Shown one piece after another: positions 29,846 through 38,613 of a stretch of 64,000 nucleotides of DNA. Under the pieces are notes generated by a model that was given only the letters and a program-made list of their open reading frames with translations, searched no databases and was not told where the DNA came from. This DNA comes from Fibrobacteria bacterium. GTDB lineage: Bacteria; Fibrobacterota; Fibrobacteria; UBA5070. The position numbers and the translations under genes are program-made. The stretch is from positions 1 to 64,000 of the forward strand of contig JACKCV010000007.1 of NCBI GenBank assembly GCA_020633825.1, written 5' to 3'. Position 1 is the stretch's first letter. The number at the start of each line of letters is the position of its first letter.

Positions 29846-31515
29846 CCGTGGACGGCGTGAGCCAGGGCGCGGTGAGCACGGTGTCTCTGACAAATATCGT
29901 CGCCAATCACACGGTGTCGGCGATCTTCAGCCCGATTCCTTCCTACACCATCACGGCCAGTGCGGGGGTGGGCGGCACGATCACTCCTTCGGGAGAGATC
30001 ACCGTGATCGAAGGGGGCAGTGCCGCGTTCGAGATCGCGGCCTCGTCGGGGTACACCATCCTGGACGTGACCGTGGACGGCGTGAGCCAAGGCGCGGTGA
30101 GCACGGTTTCGCTGACGAACGTGGTGGCCAACCACACGGTGTCGGCGAGCTTCAGCCCGATTCCTTCCTACACCATCACGGCCAGTGCGGGGGTGGGCGG
30201 CACGATCACTCCTTCGGGAGAGATCACCGTGATCGAAGGGGGCAGTGCCTCGTTCGAAATCGCGGCCTCGTCGGGGTACACCATCCTGGACGTGACCGTG
30301 GACGGCGTGAGCCAAGGCGCGGTGAGCACGGTTTCGCTGACGAACGTGGTGGCCAACCACACGGTGTCGGCGATCTTCAGCCCGATTCCTTCCTACACCA
30401 TCACGGCCGAAGCTGGCCCTGGCGGCACGATCAGCCCCTCGGGTGAGGTTCGTGTGATCGAAGGAGGCAGCGCCACCTTCGAGGTCGCCGCTCTGTCCGG
30501 CTACCGCATCCTGGACATTCTTGTGGATGGTGTGAGCCAAGGTGCGGTGAGCACGGTGACCTTGACGAACGTCGTGGCCAATCACCTGGTTGCGGCCTAC
30601 TTCGAGGAGATTCCTTCCTACACCATCACGGCCGGTGCCGGGGTGGGCGGCACGATCAGCCCCTCGGGTGAGGTTCGTGTGATCGAAGGAGGCAGCGCCA
30701 CCTTCGAGGTCGCCGCTCTGTCCGGCTACCGCATCCTGGACATTCTTGTAGATGGTGTGAGCCAAGGTGCGGTGAGCACGGTGACCTTGACGAACGTCGT
30801 GGCCAATCACCTGGTTGCGGCCTACTTCGAGGAGATTCCCTCCTACACCATCACGGCCGGTGCCGGGGTGGGCGGCACGATCAGCCCCTCGGGTGAGGTT
30901 CGTGTGATCGAAGGAGGCAGCGCCACCTTCGAGGTCGCCGCTCTGTCCGGCTACCGCATCCTGGACATTCTTGTGGATGGTGTGAGCCAAGGTGCGGTGA
31001 GCACGGTGACCTTGACGAACGTCGTGGCCAATCACCTGGTTGCGGCCTACTTCGAGGAGATTCCCTCCTACACCATCACGGCCGGTGCCGGGGTAGGCGG
31101 CACGATCAGCCCCTCGGGTGAGGTTCTTGTGATCGAAGGAGGCAGTGCCACTTTCGAGGTCGCCGCCTTGTCCGGCTACCGCATCCTGGACATTCTTGTG
31201 GATGGTGTGAGCCAAGGTGCGGTGAGCACGGTGACCTTGACGAACGTCGTGGCCAATCACCTGGTTGCGGCCTACTTCGAGGAGATTCCCTCCTACACCA
31301 TCACGGCCGGTGCCGGTGTGGGCGGCACGATCAGCCCCTCGGGTGAGGTTCTTGTGATCGAAGGAGGCAGCGCCACCTTCGAGGTCACCCCGTCGGAAGG
31401 CTTCCGCATCTTGGATGTGACCGTGGACGGCGTGAGCCAAGGCGCGGTGGGCACGGTGACCCTGGCGGACATTGTCGCCAACCACACGGTGTCGGCGATC
31501 TTCGAGCCGGTCCCG
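29492..31515 (+). repeat. Nine tandem 225-bp (75-aa) InlB-like coding repeats
   Basis: Units start at 29492, 29717, 29941, 30166, 30391, 30616, 30841, 31066 and 31291. All are 225 bp apart except the second, which is 224 bp. Units 1-4 share one type (TITPSGEITVIEGG ... NHTVSA) and units 5-8 a second (TISPSGEVRVIEGG ... NHLVAAYFEEI). Unit 9 begins like the second type and ends like the first. A diverged single copy lies just upstream at about 28785-29000. The near-identity of neighbouring units suggests recent duplication or gene conversion. Confidence 0.95.
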
Positions 31516-31827
31516 GTCGGGTGCACTCTGGACGATGCCTTGGATCTTGGAGGATTCGGTACCGAGACGCGGAACGTTCCGGCAAACGCCTGTGTGAAGA
31601 TCACCCAGTACCCTGCCTGGTGGAACAACACCCAAATCCAGTTCGGCACCATCACCGGGGGACAGTATCCCGTACCCTTCTCCTGGACCAATGGATCCGC
31701 GACCGGAACCGGAACCTTCACCACCGAATGGCAGAGCCTCTACCTCATGGGCGTGTCGCGTTCCAACCCCACGTTGATCCAACTGGAAGGTGAAGCGGGG
31801 CGTACGGTCGGACTTCGCTGGTACTGA
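29793..31827 (+). pseudogene. C-terminal continuation of the M4-S8 protease (frame-shifted part)
   Basis: From 29793 the coding frame is shifted by one base relative to the preceding part. It continues through the rest of repeat 2, repeats 3-9 and a C-terminal domain of about 105 residues (begins PVGCTLDDALDLGG, ends EGEAGRTVGLRWY) to a stop at 31827. That end domain has two Cys and many aromatic residues; I do not recognise it, though a carbohydrate-binding or surface-retention role is possible. Adding one G to the G4 run at 29789-29792 fuses this part exactly with the upstream frame. It has no start signal of its own, so if the break is real it would not be made independently. Confidence 0.75.
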
Positions 31828-31854
31828 TCTCCCGCGCTGCGGAACGAGTCTCCC

Positions 31855-31890
31855 AAGCCCCCCTCCGAGTCGGAGGGGGGCTTATTCGTT
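31855..31890 (+). terminator. Rho-independent terminator after the M4-S8 protease
   Basis: A perfect 13-bp inverted repeat (AAGCCCCCCTCCG and complement) with a 3-nt loop, followed by an AT-rich stretch, 27 bp after the stop. Confidence 0.85.
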
Positions 31891-32569
31891 GGAGGAACGT
31901 TCCAATGTCCATTGCCGAAGCTTCTTCCGTCGCCTCCTGAGGGGGGATCGCGGCTTGTTCCTCCGACCCGACTGGACGAACGCGTGCACCGAGGGGCCAG
32001 TCCTTCGATTCCAACCTGTCCAAGCAGGTGCCCTCCAGGCGACCCAGGAGGTCTGGACCGACGGAATCCGTCGCTCCTTCGCGGTGGAACGAATCGGAAG
32101 GGACGGATCCGTTCCGCTCCCGGGACTCGAGTGCTCCAGGATCCGATCCGGCGGGGTTCAGGGTTCGTCGGCGTCCGGCGGCGAGGCTGCGGCGCCCTCT
32201 CCGGCAATGGCAGCAATCTCCCTGTGGCGGGTTTCCCGGACATCGGATCTTCGCGGATCATCCGGGTGAGGGGGTCTGGAGGATTCCCCTCTCCTGCAGG
32301 AGCCTCCGTCGGCAGACCCTCCGAGGGACTCCCGTTTCGGGAGGTGCAGCCGGGAGATCGCCGAAATCCGTTCGCCACCACCTCCCCCCTCGATGTGCGG
32401 GTCGGACGGGGCAAAAGTGGATTGCGCACGAATCGTCCAGACCTGGGGCCTCGATCCGGAGGGCCTTCCAAGGGCCCGTTCCCGGCGCGCGCCGGAGGGA
32501 ATTCGCGGGATCGCCACCTCTCCCCCGAAGCCGACGGGATCGAGGGAGGATCGAACCGCGGGGGAGCGG
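31891..32569 (+). other. 679-bp stretch without a supportable gene
   Basis: Six-frame reading gives only Arg/Pro/Gly/Ser-rich frames of the sort GC-rich non-coding DNA produces, with no start signals and no domain. It begins with a GGAACGTTCC palindrome (31894-31903) and otherwise shows nothing I can name. It may be a decayed gene or a spacer between the convergent units. Confidence 0.5.
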
Positions 32570-34309
32570 TCAGAGCGTTCCGCGGCTCCCTTGCAGGGTC
32601 CAGAGGCGGGCGTAGAGCCCTTGCTTTTCGAGGAGCTCCGAGTGGGTTCCTCGTTCGCGCACCTCTCCGTGGGCCAACACGATGATTTCATCGGCATCGC
32701 GGATGGTGGCCAGTCGGTGGGCGATCACCAGCGCCGAACGCTCCCCGAGCAGCCTGTTGGTCACTTCCTGCAGGGCTTCCTCGGATTGCGAATCGATGGA
32801 AGCGGTCGCTTCGTCGAGGACCAGGACCGCCGGGTCCTGGCAGAGTGCCCGAGCGAACGACAGCAATTGTCTCTGGCCGGTGGACAGTCGCGCCCCGCGC
32901 TCGCCGACCGGGGTGTCCATCCCCTGCGGGAGCGTATCCAGAAGATCCCCCAGCCGGACTTCGCGCAGCAGGGATTCGATGCGCTCGCGCGGCACGTCCC
33001 GGCCGAGGGCCACATTGTCGGCGAGACTGCCCGGGAAGAGATAGGGCTCCTGCAGCACGATTCCGAACGCCTTCCCCCGATCGTGGGGTGCAAGCTCGCG
33101 GAGATCCACGCCGTCGACGGAAATCGACCCGCTGTCGGGATCGTGGAATCGGGCGAGCAGGGCGGCAAGGGTGCTCTTCCCGGATCCCGTCGCACCGACC
33201 AGGGCCGTCGTGGTTCCCGGGCGGATGGTGAAGGAGATGCCCTTCACCACCGGATTCGAGGGGGCGTACCCGAAGACCACGTCCCGGAATTCCACCTCCC
33301 CGGCGGGAGCCGGCAGGGGATGCGTTCCGTCCGCGGGGACCACGCTGCGCTCGTCGAAGACGGAGAAGACGCGTTCCGCGGCGGTCAGGGACTGTTGAAG
33401 ATTGGTGATGCGATCGGACAGTTCCCGCAGCGGACGGAAGAACATGCCCATGGTCCAGGAAAAGGAGGCCAGGGTCCCCAGGCTCGCCATGTCGCGGGCG
33501 AACAGCCACGTTCCCACCAGGAACAGCAGCGCCGTGGCGAGTTCGGTGAGGAGGTTGAGGACGGGGAAGTAGCGCGAATAGTAGTCGACGTTGCGGAACC
33601 AGGCCGTCCGGTAGTCCGCGTTGTGGCGGGCGAACTCCTTTTGCCGCCGCTGTTCCAGGCCGAAGATCCTCACCAGTGCGGACCCCGACAGGTTCTCCTG
33701 GAGGCTCGTGTTGAGGATGGACAGTTCCTGACGAACTTCGCGGTTGGAATCCCGGACCTTGATCCGGAAGATGTGCGTGGCCAGGAGCATCGGGGGCAGG
33801 AACAGGAGGCAGCACAACGCCAGACGCCAATCGGAAGCCAGCATGTACGCGGATCCGAAGACGATCATCAGGACCGATCCCGACAGATCCAGGACCACCT
33901 CGGAGAGGAGGCGGTTCACGGAATCGACGTCGTTGTTCAGACGGGTCATCAGCTCGCCGAGGGGGCGCTTGTGGAAGAATGCCATTCCCTGGCCCTGCAC
34001 GTGGCGCCAGAGGGAGGTTCGGAGCCCGTGCACGATCCGCGCGCTGACGTTTTCGATCGCGACCGCGCGCAGGAAACCGGAGAAGGCCGCGGCCAGGACG
34101 GCGGCCAGGAAGAGGGCCGCCATCGAGTGCACACCCGAAACGGGGCCACCCGCTTCGAGATGATCGATCACCTTCTTGAGCAGATGGGGGCCTGCGAAGG
34201 GGAGGAGTTCCTCGGCGACCATGAGGATCGCCGCCAGTCCGAGGAGCAATCGGACGGGTTTCGCGTAGGGCCACAGCCGGCGGACGAGGGAGGAGTCGCT
34301 GGTCTTCAT
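32570..34309 (-). CDS. ABC exporter half-transporter, catalytically complete subunit
   Basis: A 579-aa TMD-NBD half-transporter of the MDR/MsbA type. A six-helix membrane domain (about 1-300) is followed by the ATPase: Walker A GATGSGKST, Q-loop LQEPYLF, signature LSTGQRQ, Walker B VLVLDEATASID with the catalytic Glu, and the H-loop AHRLATI. It overlaps its partner gene (34306-36102) by four bases. Because the partner has Asp in place of the catalytic Glu, the two probably form a heterodimeric exporter with one active ATP site. The substrate is unknown (drug, lipid or peptide). Confidence 0.9.
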   Translation of the reverse strand: MKTSDSSLVRRLWPYAKPVRLLLGLAAILMVAEELLPFAGPHLLKKVIDHLEAGGPVSGVHSMAALFLAAVLAAAFSGFLRAVAIENVSARIVHGLRTSLWRHVQGQGMAFFHKRPLGELMTRLNNDVDSVNRLLSEVVLDLSGSVLMIVFGSAYMLASDWRLALCCLLFLPPMLLATHIFRIKVRDSNREVRQELSILNTSLQENLSGSALVRIFGLEQRRQKEFARHNADYRTAWFRNVDYYSRYFPVLNLLTELATALLFLVGTWLFARDMASLGTLASFSWTMGMFFRPLRELSDRITNLQQSLTAAERVFSVFDERSVVPADGTHPLPAPAGEVEFRDVVFGYAPSNPVVKGISFTIRPGTTTALVGATGSGKSTLAALLARFHDPDSGSISVDGVDLRELAPHDRGKAFGIVLQEPYLFPGSLADNVALGRDVPRERIESLLREVRLGDLLDTLPQGMDTPVGERGARLSTGQRQLLSFARALCQDPAVLVLDEATASIDSQSEEALQEVTNRLLGERSALVIAHRLATIRDADEIIVLAHGEVRERGTHSELLEKQGLYARLWTLQGSRGTL

Positions 34310-36102
34310 GCGGAGGCGATCTCCTCTTCCAGGGATTGCAATTGCCAGGCGCGGGCGTAGTAGCCACCGCGAGCGATCAGGTCCTCGTGGGTCCCTTCTT
34401 CGGCGAGCTGGCCGTTCTCCAGCACCAGGACGCGTGCCGCGAATCGGAAGGCCGAATACCGGTGGGACGCCAGGAGCAGGGAACGTCCCGCCAGGTGGGG
34501 CGCGAGCCTCTCGAGGATGCGGGTTTCGGTCTGGGCATCCACCGCCGAGAGGGTGTCGTCGAGGAGCAGAATGGACGCTTCCTTGGCCAGGGCGCGGGCC
34601 AGGGCGAGTCGCTGTCTCTGCCCGCCGGAAAGATTGATGCCCCGTTCCCCGAGGACGGCCTGCAGACCCTGGGGAATCTGCGGAAGATCCTGGTCGAAGC
34701 AGGACGCCGCGAGCCAGGGATCGCTGGGATGGTCGGGGGCGCCGTCGGGTCTTCCCATGGCCAGGTTCTCGGCGATGGTCGCCGAAAACAGGAACCCGTC
34801 CTGCGGGACCAGGGCGAACCGTGCCGCGGCCTCGGCGGCCGGAACGCGCGACAGATCCTGGCCATCCAGGAAGATCGAGGCCGGGGGCGGGCGTCGCAAG
34901 CCCGAGACGAGGTGCAGCAGAGTCGTCTTGCCCGATCCCGGACCGCCCGCGATGCCGAGTCCCTGGCCGGGTTCCAAGGTGAAGGAGAGGTCGCGCAGCA
35001 CCCAGGGGCGGTCTGGGGCGTACCGGAAGGAGAGTCGACGCACCTCCAGGAGCGGCGGGGTGGCCCGTGGCGGAGGGAGGTGCTCCAGGGAGAGTTCGGA
35101 TTCGGAACGTTCCCAGTTTTCGATGTCCTTCTCCAGGTCTTGGAGGCGTCCGAGGCTGGTGGCCCCGCGTTGCAGCATGCTCGAGACCCACCCAAGCCCG
35201 ATGAGCGGCCACTGCAGGCGGAAGAACAGCATGGTCGCGGTGGCGAGGGTTCCCACCGTGAGCGTTTCGTCGTGGACGCGGACCGCGCCGCGCCACAACA
35301 GGACGGCCATTCCGACGCCGCCCAGGGCGGTGACGGCGGGCCAGAGAGCACCGGTGGCCCAGGCCGACCTCGCGGTGGCCTTCCGCAACGCATCGGACAG
35401 ACCGTCCATGCGTTGGGCGAAGGTGGTCTCCCGACCGTATCCCTTGACCACCCCGATTCCCGCGATGGCGTCGTGGGTGAAGTTGGAGAGGTCGGTGAGA
35501 TGTCCTTGGATGCGGGCGTAGGCCGCGTGCATGGCCATCATCGCCCGGTTGGCGAGGAAAGGCATGAACACCAAGGGGGCCAGGCCCCACAGAGCCAGCT
35601 CCCAGTCGCGCCACAGCAGGTAGCCGACCGCGTAGACGATGAAGAGGATGGTTCGAAACAGGTGGAGGATCGCGGGTCCCAGGACGTCCCGGACCCGGTC
35701 GAGGTCCGAAGAGGCCAAGGTCATCAACTCTCCGGTGGGACGCTTGTCGAAGAATGCCGGCGGCATGGCCTGGAGCCGTTCGAACAGTCGCTGCCGGATG
35801 TCGTGTTCCATGGCCCTGCTGCCGCGGATCACGTAGTACCGCTGGGCCCAGAGCAATCCCGCCGCGAACATGGCGGCCAGGAGCATCATGGCGATGGTCC
35901 TCAGCGATTCCTGCACACCCCAGCCGGACCTCAAACCATCGATGAGGATGCCGACGAAATGGGGGGTCAGCTGGTCGAGGCCCACCGAAATGGCCGTGGC
36001 CAGGATGCCCACCGCGACCTGCAGGCGGTAGGGGCGCATCTGGGCGAAGAGGTACGGGAACAGGTCGCGTCGGATGGAGGGCTTCGCGCCCGAGGTGCTC
36101 AA
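34306..36102 (-). CDS. ABC exporter half-transporter, degenerate-site subunit
   Basis: A 598-aa TMD-NBD half-transporter. Walker A is GGPGSGKTT, the Q-loop VPQDGFLF, the signature LSGGQRQ, and the Walker B segment reads ILLLDDTLSAVD, so Asp replaces the catalytic Glu, as in heterodimeric exporters such as BmrCD or TM287/288. SHRYSAF supplies the H-loop. I place the start at TTG 36102 because TTGA overlaps the NUDIX stop, mirroring the ATGA overlap with the next gene, and MSTSGAKPSIRRDLFPYL is a plausible N-terminus. The upstream in-frame reading to 36333 is the NUDIX gene in another frame. Confidence 0.88.
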   Translation of the reverse strand: MSTSGAKPSIRRDLFPYLFAQMRPYRLQVAVGILATAISVGLDQLTPHFVGILIDGLRSGWGVQESLRTIAMMLLAAMFAAGLLWAQRYYVIRGSRAMEHDIRQRLFERLQAMPPAFFDKRPTGELMTLASSDLDRVRDVLGPAILHLFRTILFIVYAVGYLLWRDWELALWGLAPLVFMPFLANRAMMAMHAAYARIQGHLTDLSNFTHDAIAGIGVVKGYGRETTFAQRMDGLSDALRKATARSAWATGALWPAVTALGGVGMAVLLWRGAVRVHDETLTVGTLATATMLFFRLQWPLIGLGWVSSMLQRGATSLGRLQDLEKDIENWERSESELSLEHLPPPRATPPLLEVRRLSFRYAPDRPWVLRDLSFTLEPGQGLGIAGGPGSGKTTLLHLVSGLRRPPPASIFLDGQDLSRVPAAEAAARFALVPQDGFLFSATIAENLAMGRPDGAPDHPSDPWLAASCFDQDLPQIPQGLQAVLGERGINLSGGQRQRLALARALAKEASILLLDDTLSAVDAQTETRILERLAPHLAGRSLLLASHRYSAFRFAARVLVLENGQLAEEGTHEDLIARGGYYARAWQLQSLEEEIASA

Positions 36103-36650
36103 ACGAGGCCTCGGGCACCGAGGATGGGGCGGGAAAGCAGGAGGCAGAGCATGGATTTGGCGTCCTGGAAGGGCATGTGGTCGAGGAGTTCCCGCAGGGG
36201 AAGGAATCGAAGCACCAGTTCTTCCCCTTCCTCGGGGTGGCTTTCCCCCCGATGGCAATCGAGGGCGAGGTAGATGTCCATCCAGCCGGAGGAGTAGCCC
36301 TCGGCCTGGGCGTAATGGCGAAGATGGAACCATTCGCCCCCGGTCACACCGGCTTCCTCGGACAGTTCACGTCGGGCGGCTTCCAGGGGTTCTTCCCCGG
36401 GGTCGACCACGCCGGCAGGCAATTCCGAGAGGATGCGACCGGTCGAGGCACGGAACTGGGTGACCACGGGAACCAAGCCATCACGGGTCACCGCCAGGAC
36501 GCAGACCCCGTTCTTCACGCGTACGATCTCCCGGACCTGGCGCCTCGAGCCGTGGACGTATTCTTCCCGGTCCACCTGGAGGTACCCTCCGGTGAAGACG
36601 CGAGCGGAGTGGGCGAGGGGCAGGCGCAGGTGTTCGTCTTGGTCGGTCAC
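36099..36650 (-). CDS. NUDIX hydrolase (ADP-sugar/ADP-ribose pyrophosphatase type)
   Basis: A 183-aa NUDIX protein. The Nudix box is complete: GVVDPGEEPLEAARRELSEEAGV (G-x5-E-x7-RELxEExG). The preceding VLAVTRDGLVPVVTQFR and ILSELPA strands are typical of ADP-sugar pyrophosphatases. It is cytosolic. The GTG start at 36650 gives MTDQDEHLRL and is backed by TATCTT ending 6 nt upstream; there is no Shine-Dalgarno. It is the first gene of a three-gene unit with both ABC exporter halves, all overlapping by four bases, an unusual pairing of nucleotide hydrolase and exporter. Confidence 0.85.
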   Translation of the reverse strand: MTDQDEHLRLPLAHSARVFTGGYLQVDREEYVHGSRRQVREIVRVKNGVCVLAVTRDGLVPVVTQFRASTGRILSELPAGVVDPGEEPLEAARRELSEEAGVTGGEWFHLRHYAQAEGYSSGWMDIYLALDCHRGESHPEEGEELVLRFLPLRELLDHMPFQDAKSMLCLLLSRPILGARGLV

Positions 36651-36656
36651 GGTCGC

Positions 36657-36662
36657 AAGATA
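36657..36662 (-). promoter_or_regulatory. TANNNT -10 element, leaderless start of the NUDIX-ABC unit
   Basis: TATCTT on the minus strand ends 6 nt before the GTG at 36650. TTGCTC lies 14 bp further upstream, a short spacing for a -35. Confidence 0.35.
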
Positions 36663-36783
36663 CTCGGATCCCGGGGGAGCAACCCGTCTGGAGGCCAGGG
36701 GGGGGGAGCGGAGGAGGGAAAATGCGGTCGGACTTCCCGAGTGCGAAGCGGCATTTCCGCGGACGGAAAACGTGCCTCCCTCC

Positions 36784-36811
36784 TTGACGTTCGGGGATTC
36801 GGTACGATATT
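36784..36811 (+). promoter_or_regulatory. Sigma70-type promoter of the 53-aa membrane protein gene
   Basis: TTGACG (36784-36789), a 16-bp spacer and GATATT (36806-36811). The gene's ATG follows 65 bp later with GGAAAGGAAA as ribosome-binding site. This unit has a normal leader, unlike its divergent NUDIX neighbour. Confidence 0.5.
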
Positions 36812-36876
36812 CTGAGGACTCGTCGGGAGTGTCCTCGCGGACGCCTCCCGCTCGAATTCCCGGAAAGGAAACGGCC

Positions 36877-37038
36877 ATGAGCAAGTGGCTCGGTATCGGA
36901 GCTGGATGTCTGCTCGGCGGGATCGTCGGCTGGAACATGGGACAGAAATTCCTTGGCCCCACGGGGACCGTCGTCGCCGGCTTGCTGTTTGCCATGGCGG
37001 GAACCTTCGCCGGCTGGAACATGAGCCGCGAGCGTTGA
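36877..37038 (+). CDS. 53-aa membrane protein, glycine-zipper type
   Basis: A very small protein with two hydrophobic stretches (WLGIGAGCLLGGIVGWNMG and TVVAGLLFAMAGTFAGWNM) separated by a Gly/Pro turn. Both end in GWNM, giving an internal duplication. The first carries GxxxG-like spacing. It probably inserts in the inner membrane as a hairpin. Supported by GGAAAGGAAA before the ATG and a TTGACG promoter. I know no function. Confidence 0.65.
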   Translation: MSKWLGIGAGCLLGGIVGWNMGQKFLGPTGTVVAGLLFAMAGTFAGWNMSRER

Positions 37039-37190
37039 GGTCCCTCCGCCGGAGGGGATGATTCCCCACGCTCGGCGCACCACGTCGGTAGGCCTGGCGT
37101 CGTTGCGTCCCTTCGGTTGGGGGGCGGGGCCGCGGGTCGGAGAGTTCCCCGGGGAGCTGAACAGGTGTTCCCCCCCCTTTGCGGAGGAAC

Positions 37191-37196
37191 TACCTT
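37191..37196 (+). promoter_or_regulatory. TANNNT -10 element, leaderless start of der
   Basis: TACCTT ends 7 nt before the der ATG at 37204. The only purine-rich stretch (GGAGGA) is about 15 nt upstream of the ATG, too far for a ribosome-binding site, and it would lie upstream of the predicted transcription start. Confidence 0.4.
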
Positions 37197-37203
37197 TCCG
37201 TCG

Positions 37204-38613
37204 ATGTCTCAACGACCCTGTATCGTGATCGTCGGCCGCGCCAATGTCGGCAAATCCAGCCTGTTCAACCGTCTCCTGGGGCGGCGGGCTGCGGTGGTCG
37301 ACGACCGACCCGGCGTGACTCGCGACCGGCACTTCCGGGAATGGGAGTTCGAGGGACGGCAACTCGACCTCGTCGACACCGGCGGTTTCATCGACGAAAG
37401 CCTCGATCCGCTCGCCGAACAGGTGCGGACCCAGATCGAAATCGCCGTCAACGACGCCGCGTTGGTGCTCTTCCTGGTCGATGCGCGCACGGGCATCACC
37501 TACGACGACCTCCAACTCGCTCGTCAGGTGAAGCGCTCCGGCAAGACCGTCCTTCTGCTGGCCAACAAGTCCGAACGCCCGCAGGACCGCGAGGACCGCG
37601 CCGAACTTCTCAAAATGGGACTCGGAGAGGCCCATCCGGTCTCCGCCACCACCGGATACGGCCTCGACGGTCTGATGGAGAAGTTCCGCCGACTCCTTCC
37701 TCCTCCCGGGACGCGTCGGGTCGCCGATCCCCGCATCCGCATGGCCATCCTCGGCAGGCCGAACGCCGGGAAGTCCACCCTGGTCAACAAATTGATGGGG
37801 GAGGATCGCGTCATCGTCAGTCCCCTTCCGGGCACCACGAGGGATTCCGTCGACGCCGAGTTCGTCTGGCAGGGCCGGAAGTTCCTGGTCACCGACACCG
37901 CCGGACTTCGCAAGAAGGCCAAGGTCCGGGACGACATCGAGTACTACTCCAACATGCGCGCGTTGGAGAGCATCCGGCGCTCCGAGGTGGTGATCCTCCT
38001 GATCGACAGCCTCGAAAAGGAAATGCCCGAGCAGGACCTGCGCATCCTGCGGCAAGTCGAGGAAGCCGGCAAGGGAATCGTCATCGGGCTCTCGAAGTGG
38101 GACGCCCTCGAGAAGGACCATCGGACCTTCGACGAACGTTGCAAGGAATGGCGTCAACGCATCCCCTCCCTGGCCGAGACTCCCATCGTCGCCTTCTCCG
38201 GTCTGACCGGGCAGCGCGTCCCCAGATTGCTGGAAGAAGTCATCCGGGTGCGCGAGGGTTGCCGTCGCGTGTTCGGACGCGACAATGTCATCGAGTACTT
38301 CCAGCAGGCGGCCACCGCCCAGAAGCCTCCGCATTCGCACGGCCGTCCCGTCCAGATCACCCGTTGCTGCCAGGTCACCGTCGATCCTCCCACCCTGGCC
38401 TTCGAGACCGAGAACCCCGACGACGTGATGGAATCGTACCGTCGCTACCTGCGAGCGCGGGCCATCGAGTTCTTCAATCTCGCCGGAGTCCCCCTGCGCA
38501 TTTCCATGAGAACCAAGCTCGAACTGCGAACCGACGAGGATCTGGCCCGTTTCGGGGATCTTCCCGCGGAGCTGGTTCCCCCTCCCACCGTCACCCCCGC
38601 TGAGGATTCATGA
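37204..38613 (+). CDS. der: Ribosome-associated GTPase Der (EngA)
   Basis: A 469-aa double-GTPase needed for 50S ribosome assembly. Two G domains are in tandem: G1 GRANVGKSS with DTGG and NKSE, then GRPNAGKST with DTAG and SKWD. A KH-like C-terminal domain follows (about 355-455; PPTLAFETENPDD). In G4 of the first domain NKSE replaces NKxD. The extra tail is Pro/Glu-rich. Length is usual for the family. The start (MSQRPCIVIVGRANVG) matches homologues. Its stop overlaps the plsY-gpsA ATG by four bases. Confidence 0.95.
   Translation: MSQRPCIVIVGRANVGKSSLFNRLLGRRAAVVDDRPGVTRDRHFREWEFEGRQLDLVDTGGFIDESLDPLAEQVRTQIEIAVNDAALVLFLVDARTGITYDDLQLARQVKRSGKTVLLLANKSERPQDREDRAELLKMGLGEAHPVSATTGYGLDGLMEKFRRLLPPPGTRRVADPRIRMAILGRPNAGKSTLVNKLMGEDRVIVSPLPGTTRDSVDAEFVWQGRKFLVTDTAGLRKKAKVRDDIEYYSNMRALESIRRSEVVILLIDSLEKEMPEQDLRILRQVEEAGKGIVIGLSKWDALEKDHRTFDERCKEWRQRIPSLAETPIVAFSGLTGQRVPRLLEEVIRVREGCRRVFGRDNVIEYFQQAATAQKPPHSHGRPVQITRCCQVTVDPPTLAFETENPDDVMESYRRYLRARAIEFFNLAGVPLRISMRTKLELRTDEDLARFGDLPAELVPPPTVTPAEDS

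Noticed and set aside
25226..29893. A 1555-codon minus-strand frame
   Set aside because: It lies antisense to the M4-S8 protease and its repeats; the repeated antisense peptides merely mirror the repeat units.
29492..31515. CRISPR array
   Set aside because: The 225-bp units are contiguous, have no spacers and are coding.
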